Notes under the pieces: model-generated
Seen by the model: the letters and a program-made list of their open reading frames with translations, nothing else
Databases searched by the model: none
What the model was told of the DNA's origin: nothing
Assembly (NCBI RefSeq): GCF_004379255.2
Contig: NC_056040.1
Span: forward strand, 1,964,257-2,028,256
Reading direction: 5' to 3'
From: Salvia splendens
Lineage: Eukaryota; Streptophyta; Magnoliopsida; Lamiales; Lamiaceae
Length of the DNA: 64,000 bases
Shown here: positions 11,701 through 22,360 of the stretch, piece after piece
Position numbering within the stretch: the stretch's first letter is position 1
How the letters are laid out: the number at the start of each line of letters is the position of its first letter
Position numbers and translations under genes: made by a program

Positions 11701-12362
11701 TGTTTTGGCATTCCAATTGGCTGCCAGAGGAGCATTTAGGGAAGGAATAAGGAAAGCTGGACCTCAGATGCTCGAACCAATCATGAGGGTGGAAGTTGTC
11801 ACACCTGAAGAGCATTTGGGAGATGTGATTGGTGATCTCAACTCAAGGAGAGGTCAGATCAACAACTTTGGGGATAAACCAGGTGGCTTGAAGGTATGTG
11901 TCATGAAGTTTTGTACCCTATTTCTCATATCGCTGCAGACGGGACATTAAAATCCTCAGCCACTTAGGGGCAGTTTGGTAGGGAAGATAAATAAACTAAA
12001 CATGATAAGAGCAAACATTTTAGGTCATTTTTGTTCATATAACTCCAAGATAGATGAGTCATCTACCCTACCAAACTGCCCCTTAATGTTTAAGATGTAT
12101 CTTTGACAAATCTCAGTTGTAGTTTCTTCTGAAGCGTCTTTGTGATCAACTGGGTCCAGTTGAAAATTAACCTTGTTTTCAACCATGTTTTCAGGTGGTG
12201 GATGCCCTGGTGCCTTTAGCTGAGATGTTTCAGTATGTAAGCACTCTTCGAGGAATGACCAAAGGGCGTGCTTCCTACACTATGCAGTTGGCCAAATTTG
12301 ATGTTGTCCCTCAACATATTCAGAACCAGCTGGCCCAGAAGGAGGAGCCAGTTGCTGCTTAA
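8712..12362 (+). CDS. SCO1: chloroplast translation elongation factor G (EF-G/SCO1)
   Basis: Four exons: 8712-8955, 9519-10936, 11381-11893 and 12195-12362, giving 780 aa, the normal length for plastid EF-G. EF-G is the GTPase that drives ribosomal translocation in the stroma. The first about 80 residues are Ser/Arg/Ala-rich, as expected of a transit peptide. The GTPase domain follows with G1 [12 protein letters not shown]3 DTPGH, G4 NKMD and G5 GSAFK, then the EF-G-specific domains II-V, including [10 protein letters not shown] and the conserved [15 protein letters not shown]. The ATG at 8712 starts MAAESV; an in-frame ATG at 8646 would add 22 non-transit-like residues. The intron 2 donor is GTCCGC, a weak match to consensus. 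Intron 3 carries a MITE. SCO1 is the Arabidopsis name, by homology. Confidence 0.95.
11967..12082. mobile_element. Tourist-like MITE in EF-G intron 3
   Basis: The inverted termini GGGGCAGTTTGGTAGGG and CCCTACCAAACTGCCCC are flanked on both sides by TTA (11964-11966 and 12083-12085). The element is 116 bp with no coding capacity. The GGG...GTTTGG terminus and TTA duplication are typical of Tourist/Harbinger MITEs. It sits within the intron and leaves the splice sites intact. Confidence 0.9.
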
Positions 12363-12687
12363 TGCTATTTCTGAGATTGTAGGCCGCACCGGACTACAAT
12401 GGAAAATAGGATTCTTTATGCAAGGAATGAATGCAAGATTACTACTGTGACAACATGAGGTTCAGTTGTCTGTTCTATTCTTGAAGTTGCCAAAACATTT
12501 TTGTTAGATAAGGCATTGAAGGGTTTACAAAGTATCCATGTACAAATACATTGGTTTTTAATTGCTTTTATGATATTTCATTTGCAATCATGGCTTAGCT
12601 TCATATCATGACCTCTAGTTGCCAATTCCTCAAAGGTGTTGGGTTTAAAGGCATGCTTTGGGTATACACGGCAATTGCTAAAGGTCT

Positions 12688-13710
12688 TGGGTCCTCTTGG
12701 ACTATGGTACGGATGAGTTGTTTGGATAATGCTGCCGAAATCACAGTACTTATGACTTTTTCCTTGCTGCCGTATATGATTATAAATCTAATAGGCGTGT
12801 GTTAATTGCTGTCAAAATCTAAATTGACATGTTTGAGGTCGTTTCATGTTTAACTTCCATAGCAAGCTTAGTAGAACAACAACATTGTTGGAGATTCTAC
12901 CTGGATATAGTTTGTATAATAAGATTTCATAAGTATACTCTTTAGGGGTGTGTTAATTGCTGTCAAAATCTGAAATTTAGATGCTTGAGGTCGTTTCACG
13001 TTTCACGTTTAACTTCCTTAAGCAAGCTTAGCAGAACATTCATCTGGAGGAGCTCCAAGTTTCTACTGGGCTATAGTTGTTTAGGAAGATTTCATAAGTC
13101 TACTGTTTCGGATGATTTCTTTTAATGGTGCCATTGCCAAACTGCATCATCACTTTTCTTTTTTGTTTCAGTTAGTATTGAATTGCTGAATAAAATAGGA
13201 CATCTGTGTAAAAGGTTTCAGGTAAGGAGGACCTTGCTGCTGGTACAACCGATCCATCTCCAAAACCCGTTGGAGTTGATGATTGCAAGCAAGATTAAAG
13301 ATCAACTATTGTAGAAGATTATTGAAGATACTTGCGCTGTTTCCTTACTACAACTTGTATATAGTTTTTATTCCCTTGCCCCTAATCTTGATACTTCATT
13401 TATTCCACTTGATTTTGGTAGCATTGTAGAGATCATGGATGGTTGGGGATGGCTTGAGTATATGTTAGTGTGTTTGATGTCTCAAAAAGTGAAACTGTTG
13501 CTTCTTGTTGTGGTGGTGGTGTTGAGAAATTGGAATATTATTCTGTTTTGATGTTTTCCTTTTACTCCCGTGGTGACTTGATCCTCGACCTATTGGATGA
13601 AGGGAGGAACGTCTTGTCAACTAAGCTGCGGTTCATCGTTCTTTAGAATTTTTTTTTTCAGTTACAAGATCTTTTGATGTTTTTAATATTGAAGTTGTAC
13701 TTTCATTTGT
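12688..13710 (+). pseudogene. partial duplicate of the UPF0729 gene (3' part)
   Basis: Sequence from about 12688 to 13710 aligns collinearly with 6098-7455: the shared GTCCTCTTGGACTATGGTAC, the two-copy internal intron repeat, exon 4, and the 3' flank with its GGT microsatellite. The exon 4 equivalent (13227-13298) is still open for 72 nt, with codons for EDLAAGT... ending CKQD and a stop at 13296-13298. Exons 1-3 (start codon, hydrophobic segment, WEYRKP region) are absent; the upstream sequence is the EF-G 3' end. It cannot encode the full protein, though the exon could be captured by an upstream transcript. Confidence 0.85.
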
Positions 13711-15829
13711 AACTCTTTGCAATGACGATATCAACTAGGATAATGATGAGTCTCTTGCATCAAATATATTCACATAAAAGCGTAGGTAGGGCAGATGATT
13801 TTTGACACGGTGACAAAATATGACATGAAGTACTACAAAATTAATGAATCAGGGTTGGGGTTTATCATGTTATAATTTTTAGTTAGGTTTTTTACTTTGG
13901 TCGAGTTTAAATAACTTGTTAATAAGAATACTAGTAATTTTTATTCTTTTTTATTTTGTGAGAGTTAGGATTATGTTTTTGCTTTTCGTATGGCGCATTT
14001 ATGCCGTGCCTTCATCGTTATGACCACCACGACAACGTTGTTCGGTCATATCTCCTTACATCTTAATCAACGTGTGTTATTATTGTGTGATGCCGAGTTC
14101 ATGTTTTTATCGTGTCATGTCAACCTTGCAGAGTTGTGTTTGGGTTTAATGCAATAGATCATATTCTTGTACTAATAGATGGTTTCTTAACAGTTCATTT
14201 TTAAGTTTAACTATTTGCCATATGATGAAAGTCCAACAAATAATTCAAAGTGCAGATTTGAAGACTAGGAATCCAAATTTAATTTGGATATTACAAAAAC
14301 AAAATAATGGCAAGTGGGGTCTTAACCAATAGAGTTTATTTGCAGCCGCCCACTTGTAATCTTTCGGCCAATCAAAACACGTGCTTTGACTATTAATTAA
14401 ATCCAACCTAATTACGTTTTAATCACATGGGGTTAAGGAATCCCATGTTGAGATTAATCAATTATAAAAACCCCATCAAGCTGTAAAACAAACAAAACAC
14501 ATGTACCTATTAAAATAAAATAATATTGTGACATGAAAATGTTTTTTGCCCTTAGATTATTGGCTCATGATTAATGATTGTTTGTTTTCATTAATAAAAT
14601 TTATGCATATATGCCAAGAATTTGATGGGCACACAAAGCAGTTTACTATGTAACCAAAAAAATAATTATAAGAAATTGGTGTAGTTGTGAGTTGTGACTT
14701 AGCTATGAGTCATGCATATCCACCTTCCATTACTTATTTAAACTAGTTCTACATTTAGTTTTTCATTTGGTCAAATATGTCATAATACTAATGAATAATA
14801 CTACTCATATTCAACCACCCTTTTGTTTCAACCTTAGCACACTAGAAAATTATACCTGAAATCCCAGGATATTCAAAGTGATCATTTTAAATGGGACAAT
14901 ATATGTATTCAAAATCTTCATCCAAAACAATAATTTGCAAACAAAATCTCTTACTTCCCACAATTTTCAGTACTCCGAAATGAGTTTATTAATTTAAATT
15001 AGTATTAATTTGGTTTATTACTCATTCTGTCCATCAATAAATATTTGAATCCAATATAATATGAGCTCCACCTTTTTAGTTTATTTTTATTAATTGAGTG
15101 TTAACAAACTTACTAAAAATAAGAACGTGATCGAACGGCACACATTTTTTTCTTTTTTGGCAAATTAAGATCTTTAATGATGAACGATACTAGCAATATA
15201 TACTGATTCTACATTCGTTCATAATTAATTCATTTTTATTTTCAGTAAGTTTATATTTTTAATGAGACGAGCCTCATTCGTACCACTACTACTCCAATCA
15301 ATTATTTTCTTTTTTTTATTTTACTATTAAGTCTATTGATATTGGACTAAGATATTACTATTTTTATGACTAAATATTATACTATAAATAAATTAGTAAT
15401 AAATCCAAAAGAAAATATCTGAATAAAAAAAACTGCACAAAAAGATGGCGCGAAATCATGAAGAAAAAGACAAAGGAAACTCCACCTCAGTTGCACCCAA
15501 TGATTCATAAAACATATGCAAATTCCCGTGATTCACAGCACAAATGCCAATTCACACCATTTCTTCCATCTAAAGAAAAACCTTTTTACTCCGAAAACAA
15601 CTACTTTTCCACTCGCCCCCTCTTGCCTATACATATATAGCAAAAAGGGTGTGAAAGACATCGACAGATTAACCCCCAGCTCGTATCTCTGTGAAAAGGG
15701 CGTAGATTTCTTGCTTTATTTTGTGGTTGGGGATTGGTGGAGTGAAACTACCTTGTTCCCATTTTCGGAAATAGCAAGTTTTTTGTGTTTAATAGGGATA
15801 AAGATTTGATTTTTATTAGGTTGAGGGGG
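13711..15829. other. AT-rich intergenic region and ACR10 leader
   Basis: No exon is recognised in 13711-15450. A Stowaway-like left end (TACTCATTCTGTCC at 15019) lacks a matching right end. The segment from about 15600 to 15829 is probably 5' UTR of the ACR10-like gene. Confidence 0.5.
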
Positions 15830-18279
15830 ATGGGGATAGTGTACGATGATGCTGTGATGATCAGTCAGTCGGAGAGGGAAGAGGAGCCTAGTGTGATAAC
15901 TGTGAATTGTCCGGATAAGACTGGTTTAGGGTGTGATCTTTGCCGCATAATCCTCTTCTTTGGGCTTACTGTTGTTAGAATCGGTATGTGATTGAAGCCC
16001 TTGATTTGGTTCATTGTTGTTGCTGACTAAGTTGAGGTTTTGTGAGTTATTTGATTATGTGTGATGGGAGATTATGCTCAGTTGTTGTTTCTTGTTTATA
16101 TGCAGCTTGTTTGTGTTTACAATTGTTTATATTTGTTCAAGATTGGTATTGACAATTGAGATTGTACAATTCTCCCCAATTTGTTAATTAGGTCATAGTT
16201 GTGAGATGGTTGAGTTTGACTCTTCTTTGGTCTCACTGTTGTTAGAATGGGTATGTGTTTGAAGATCATGATTTGGTTCATTGTTATTGGATGTGACAGA
16301 TTTTGATTCCTACTAACTTAACTAAGTTGAGGTTTCAAGAGGTATTTGATGAAATCATACTATTCTTTGTTTTGTTTCTTGTTTAGATGCATTTTGTTTG
16401 TGTCTTTTAGTTTGTTAATACTGTGTGTATTTGTTCAAGATTGATGCTAATAATTAAGATGCTGCATTGTGTTAGTTGCTGCTTTTGTGATTCTCTCCAA
16501 TTTCTTCATTAGGTCATAGCTGTGAGATGGTTGAGTTCGACTCTTCTTCGGACTCACCAAATGTGTTTGAAGCTCATGATGTGGTTCATTGTTATTGGAG
16601 GTGACAGATTTTGGTTCCTAACAACTTAACCAAGTTGAGGTTTCGTGAGTTATTTGATGAAATCGTACTCTCTGTTTTGTTTCTTGTTTAGCTGTTGTTT
16701 GTTTGTGTTGAGATGATACAATGTGTTAGTAACTGCTTTATGGCAGTGATTCTCCCCAATTTCTTAATTACTTCATAGACGTGAGATGACTGAGTTTGGT
16801 TCTGATATTTGTGTTTAAATGTAGATGTATCAACCGATGGGAAATGGTGCTACATAGTGTTCTGGGTGGTGGGGAGGCCAAGCACGCGATGGAGCTTGTT
16901 GAAAAAGAGATTGATGGGGGTGTGCCCTTCTTTTCTGTTGGCTAACGGGATTTCATACGATAGGCCCGAGCTGAGCCCCCCCAAGCCCCCGGACATGTAC
17001 CTCTTGAAGTTCTGTTGCTTTGACAGAAGGGGCCTTCTGCATGGTAACTCATTTTTTCCGAATCTTAGCTCCATTGCCCTGCTGGTGTAGTTTTTCGGAA
17101 CGCGATTCTTCTTGATGTGATTTTATACTTACTTTTTCTGCTGCATTGTTGGATTTGAAGAATCTTGATCCATCGAGTTTCTTTGGCAGATGTAACGGGG
17201 GTTCTCTGTGAGCTCGAGCTTACGATAAAGAGAGTGAAAGTGTCAACGACTCCGGATGGAAAAGTCATGGACCTCTTCTTTATAACCGACTCAAGGTTGC
17301 AAAATTTACCGGCTTGTAGGATTTATTTGCTCTCATATTTATGAAGATTGCAATAATTTCCCAACTTTTCTTGAATTTTGAACTTTAACATAAATTTTAT
17401 TGAGAGTGACTTAGATTCTTGAATTATTGTACTTGAATCAGAGAGCTTTTGCATACAAAGAAGAGAAAGGAGGACACATGTGACCATTTAAAAGCTGTTT
17501 TGGGGGATGGGACCATCAGCTGCAGCATAGAAAGGGTGGGGCCCGAAATCACATCGTCTTCTCAAGGGCCCTCGTTTCTTTCGTGTGGAATCACCGAGGA
17601 TATGCTGCTGAATCCAAACGAAGACGACCCCATCTCCTTTAAATGCCCCTCGATCACCATGGATAACTTGTTGAGTCCCTCTCACACGCTAGTCCAAATC
17701 GTTTGCCGGGACCACAAAGGCCTTTTATACGACGTGATGAGAACTCTGAAGGACTGCGACATCCAGGTCTCGTATGGACGCCTGACAAGGAAAGGAAGCA
17801 CGGAGTGCGAGCTCGACTTGTTTATCATGCAAGTAGATGGTAAGAAGATAGTCGACCCCAACAGACAGAATTCGTTGAGCACTCGTCTTCAGGTGGAGCT
17901 GAGCCGTCCGCTGAGATTATTATTGATCAACCGTGGCCCTGACACTGAGCTGCTCGTTGCAAATCCCATCGAGTTGTCTGGGAAGGGCCGTCCCATGGTG
18001 TTCCACGACATAACTCTTGCACTCAAGACGCTAAACAGACCTATCTTCTCGGTACCTCCTCACTTGTATTCTCACCTCGATGATTCTCCCTTCTGATCCT
18101 TATTCGAACCATTGTTGATATAATATGGCTACTTTAAACAGGCAGAAATCGCAAGGCATGGCATCGGGGGTCGTGAGTGGGAAATTTACAGAGTTCTACT
18201 CGACGAAGGGGAAAATGGCTCTGCTTCAAAGAAAGAGATAGAGGAGACGGTGTGGAGAATGCTAATGAGCTGGGAGTAA
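15830..18279 (+). CDS. ACR10: ACT domain repeat protein, ACR10-like
   Basis: Five exons: 15830-15983, 16825-17043, 17190-17295, 17442-18051 and 18142-18279, giving 408 aa, close to Arabidopsis ACR9/ACR10. The protein opens MGIVYDDAVMI and contains ACT-type repeats: VITVNCPDKTGLGCDLCRI (about residues 23-41), LLKFCCFDRRGLLHDVTGVL, and LVQIVCRDHKGLLYDVMRTL, plus a C-terminal RGPDTELLVANPIELSGKGR block ending in MSWE. ACT domains are small-molecule (often amino-acid) regulatory modules; there is no uridylyltransferase domain, so this is the plant ACR class, whose exact ligand is unsettled. The wording of the N-terminus resembles ACR10 more than ACR9. All exon junctions keep frame. Intron 1 is built of degenerate repeats. 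Confidence 0.93.
15953..16800. repeat. three degenerate tandem copies including exon 1 end of ACR10
   Basis: About 270-320-bp units start near 15953, 16220 and 16541. Landmarks repeated in order are CTTCTTtGG...CACTGTTGTTAGAAT, GTATGTGtTTGAAG, TTTGGTTCATTGTT, AAGTTGAGGTTT, GAGATGGTTGAGTT. The first unit begins inside exon 1, so the end of exon 1 and its GTATGT donor are echoed in the second unit (GTTAGAATGGGTATGTG near 16240). Confidence 0.8.
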
Positions 18280-18556
18280 CAATAACGTCCGTGCTCGTTG
18301 AAAGCTTCAACGCAGGATCAGCCGATATAACATGTAAATATTCTCTGTTCTAGATATGTATATACATGAGGAAAGCTTAGGGTTGTGAGGTGTTTAGATG
18401 ATGATGCTATAACCATATTTTGCTTTTAGATTGAGCAAAAATGTATGGAAATGGGTAATTTTTTCTTTGGAAGTATATATTCAAATAAAAATGGAACTTC
18501 ATTATACTTTTTGCCTTGCAAGTTTGTAACTTTGAAAACACACACACACACACACA
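18280..18556. other. convergent 3' ends, (CA)n microsatellite
   Basis: The gap between the ACR10-like stop and the stop of the opposite-strand HGSNAT-like gene is under 300 bp. A (CA)n run at 18538-18557 abuts the latter's stop codon. Confidence 0.7.
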
Positions 18557-21014
18557 CTACAGTTTCCAGTATATGCCTAGTTTGTGGAGAATGCCAGAAA
18601 CCACTGACCAGAATGTGATTTCAGCAAATATTACATACAAAATTGTTCCGACTCTCTCCGAATTCCATACATCAACGAAAACATGCTGCATAATCCACTT
18701 GACCTGGGAAAAAAGAAGAAAAAAAATATCAAGCTTCCAACGTCAAAAAATGAATTAAATTCAACATGTCTCATCTTTGTTTCCTTGTTCTTACCAGATT
18801 TCTGTCTGGATTCTTGAAGTACCATCCATTGACGAATGCTGCGAAAATCCCTTGAGCTGCCAGCACGAAGACCAGCATCGCGTTCATCCCAATCCACTCC
18901 AGGAACAAGAATGGCGTTCGCAGTCATAGACATCAATCTGCAAACACTCACTCACACTGTTGTTACAAGATGGCCACGTCTAGAACTTGTCGGGTGAATC
19001 TGAGTTTTTAGATGGCTACCACTATGTATAAGACAGAGAAAGCGATGCCTGCTGCACCGGCTGTGAAGCAGACGTAGCTGAAGCTATATAGCTGCTTGTT
19101 GATGGGAATAGCTGCAAGAAAATACGTTTCGTTTATTTTTCGTGTTTTTTCTAGATGGTAGAATGGGAGAGGATTGTGTATGACTCTATAAGTATATACC
19201 ATCTGTGAAATGAAGAACACATGCTACAATTAGTAGCGAAACTCCCATCGATACCCACTGTTTGAGTCTTTCGCCATTATCCTGATTGTGTAACGTTAGA
19301 TTCTTGACTTACTGAATTTGATGCTGATGGATTCTTACCTTAAAATGAATCAGCACGTGTCCATAATGGATGCCGATAGTGCCAGTAACAATGGCTGAAA
19401 TCGAGCTACACGAAAAAATTCAGGGTGTTGGTTCATTTATGTAATAATCTGATATTTCTATGGAATTTTTTCGTAGGAATGAAACCACCAAGTGAAAGAT
19501 GGAAAAACCTCAAAAGCCCTTCTGGTTCGAATGGAGCACGACACCAAGTAGGCGCGTCTTCACGGAAGGGACCGGAATCTGGAGAACTAAAAGTGCAGGC
19601 CTGCATATTCAGCCAAGAATCACATGTTGTGACACAATAACATGAATTGCTGAGAAATGTCTTAATGTATCTGAACAGACCCTTAATCTTGCCCAAACGG
19701 GTTGAGTGTAGAGATGATTGATGCCCCAGAACTATCGATCCATGTAGCCGACTGCGTTGCACGCTGGTCCTAGATGCCCTCTCATCCCACATTTTACCTG
19801 AAATTTTAGTATGCAAATCTCATTTAAGTGGTAAATGTTAATGTTGTGCTGAAATCATTGGTGTTTATTACTGTGTATGTTTCAGATCTGCCATCCTCCT
19901 CGGATGCCACGAAACTCCAGTCGGGAACATAGAGGGAGAACGTGGTGATCATGTATACGGTAAATGCAGCGATCCCTCCAACCCTTGATACACCAGATAA
20001 AAAAAAGCTGCATTAGGTGAATGAAAAATCAATTTTTCGAATGAAAGGGAGATGGCTCACCATTGCCATTTATACGCAGCAAAGATCGAGAAATGGCCAG
20101 GTTTCAAACTGTTTGGTCTGGCCGCAGAGGTCAGAGTCTCGATCAAGGCCACAACGAAGTATACCAAAGCTATTCTCTGCTTGCACACGAAACAACAAAC
20201 CGCATCAGGCTAAGTTTGAACCTTGAACATATTCTTACCTTAAATTTCATTCTTGCTGCTTAGAAAAGGAATAATAAGGCGAAATCCCGTCACCTGGAGA
20301 ATGCCACACCACCGGATTTTCTTCATGTCGACTCCATAAGTAAGTTCGTACGGTGCATGAGAATATCCTCCTACGAAAGTTATATTAGGTTTGTTAGTTA
20401 TTCATGAACATCAACATACATTCTTGGTTTCATTACCTTGAAGCAGAATTCCCCAAAAAATGAGCTTTAAAGTCCTCAAGATTATCTTTTTAACTGCATA
20501 CTTGACCTCAGAAATCCTCTGTTACAGGTCGAATTCTAACTGAGACGAGCGCAGGAAGAAAAACGAGAACTGACAAAACTCAAAAGGGTCGGTCCTACCT
20601 TGAGTGCAAGGGCTATAGCCACACCAACAATGAAGAGGAAAAATGGCAGCACGAAATCAGCCAACGTGCAGCCATTCCAAGGCGAGTGGTCAATCCGTGG
20701 ATACGCCCCTCCAGCATCATCCACGAGTATCATCAACTACATTTGCAACACCACAATAGTCATGCAGAGTGAACGATGAGTGTTTCATTACATTAAAGTT
20801 TACTTACCACTATGGTCAGCCATCTGAATGCATCCAACGTCGCAACCCTTCTCGCCTTGCCCTTCCTCAACGGCTGCTCCTCCGATGCTGTCTTGCTCTT
20901 CTGCTCATTGCCTTGGCTCCTCTCTCCTTGAACCTCCTCTGCAACGGGCTCGACCTGATGGCCATTAGCTGTTCCATTGCCACGCCCCTCTTCCAACGTC
21001 TTCGGATCTTCCAT
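18557..21014 (-). pseudogene. HGSNAT-like membrane acetyltransferase, disrupted (stop and frameshift)
   Basis: Thirteen exons read right to left: 21014-20808, 20736-20599, 20518-20437, 20370-20294, 20176-20061, 19983-19872, 19797-19681, 19600-19509, 19405-19339, 19281-19200, 19111-19020, 18937-18795, 18703-18557 (about 490 codons). The product resembles plant heparan-alpha-glucosaminide N-acetyltransferase-like multipass proteins: a charged N-terminus, RRVATLDAFRW, LVDDAGGAYPRIDHSPWNG with the family histidine, many hydrophobic segments, CRAPFEPEGLL, EWIGMNAMLVFV and a C-terminal YWKL. Animal HGSNAT acetylates heparan sulfate in lysosomes; plants lack that substrate, so the role is unknown. 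Two lesions are visible: TAG in frame at 19732-19734 (after MDR), and exon 12 is 143 nt instead of 144, shifting frame near 18909-18919 and reaching TGA at 18884-18886. All splice sites look sound, so decay is recent or these are sequence errors. Confidence 0.85.
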
Positions 21015-22360
21015 GAAAAAGCTCTCGAGATTCGCTGTTTCTTACAGCTTCAGTTGTAAGAAAACAACACAGACTTATTATATACTCCATAAAAGATACT
21101 CAATAGATTCAGTTGAATTAGTCTGCAAGAAGGCCTTTTGGAAGTGTGTGTTTGGATGGTTACAGCTGACATTGGTGAAATTTGTTTGAAGGCAGCCATT
21201 GTTAAATCTTAAGGTGGTGTTTTTGTGAATTTATAAGCATTGTTTTGGCTCATTTTATGCAGCCGGCTGTCTGTTATTTGCACTATCTTCTTAAAAATAA
21301 TTTCCATTGTTGTAATTGAGCTGCCGCCTTAGTTAAATACTAGCAATAATTTTTAAATGTTCTATTTTACATATGAAGACTAGTAAAAGTTTATTTTTCA
21401 CTTTTCATCTGAAGCTGACAGCAGTTTTAGGCAAAATAGCAATCTTTGGTGTGGGCAAATGTTTTACATAATATTCTCCTAAGCTGTGACAAATTTAAGA
21501 ACACCACATTAACACAAAACAAGACTAACCTATATTAAATTGTTGCAATAACTCTAGTTATAATAGTATAGGATTAAAGATTTGTCATCCTTAATTTATT
21601 TCATTTAATCAAAATACTTTAAAACAAAATTATTTTTGTCATTATATACCTACTTTTATGGATAAAATATTAAAATTATAGTAGTACAATTTGTATTTTA
21701 TCCAATCTTGGTTTTTGATGTAAAATAAGTTATAGTACTCCATAACTTAATTTCATTCATTCATAGTGTTCAAAATTTATAGTTACTATATTTTTAGTAT
21801 AAAGAGAATAAATTGTTGCTCAATATGTAAATATTGTACAAGATTGAACTATTGTAATATTATTCAAAATTAATTTAATAATATATCAAAATTTATATAC
21901 ATCTAATTCATCAAACAAAACAATACTAAAAAATTTAATAATTTTAGAAAGATGTTAAAATTTAGTATCTCTCTCTAAATATAACCAAAATAATTCCCAA
22001 TTTCGTCTCTCTCTCACACAATCAAATATACGTACGCGTATATAAGTTAATCTTATGTAGTCCTTCCATCACCGTTCTCTCCATTCCGTTCCGATCGCCG
22101 GAGCATTCCGATCTCCGGCGATCCACCGCTTCTCCAACTCGCCGTATTCTCTTCCGCCGCGCTTCTGCAATAGATACGTTCCCCACTCCTATTGCATAAT
22201 CATTCCTCAATTTATTAATCGTATGGATCCATCTCCAGCTTTCGTTCTTCCAATTTGCGAAAACCTAATTTTGTAGAATGTAGTTTTGCTCGTACATCAA
22301 TATACATATAATTGTGTGTGTGTGTGTATTTGCTATATGCATACATACATAAGAGCCGAG
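21015..22360. other. divergent intergenic region
   Basis: It lies between the HGSNAT-like gene (-) and the PP2A gene (+), so it should hold both promoters. It is AT-rich, with no recognised exon or clear transposon. The segment from about 22050 to 22360 is probably PP2A 5' UTR and contains a (GT)n run at 22312-22327. Confidence 0.5.

Noticed and set aside
15019..15180. Possible Stowaway MITE (TACTCATTCTGTCC)
   Set aside because: I could not find a complementary right end with TA, so it is at best a fragment.
18631..18951. 106-aa minus-strand open frame
   Set aside because: It overlaps HGSNAT exon 12 in the wrong frame; the family sequence EWIGMNAML lies in another frame of the same DNA.
19433..19816. 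127-aa minus-strand open frame
   Set aside because: It is an alternative frame across HGSNAT exons 7-8 and the intron between; only its middle (CTFSSPDSGPFRE) is real exon sequence.
22286..22360. Upstream in-frame ATG for PP2A B'
   Set aside because: The added residues come from a (GT)n and AT-rich leader; the B' N-terminus starts naturally at 22361.
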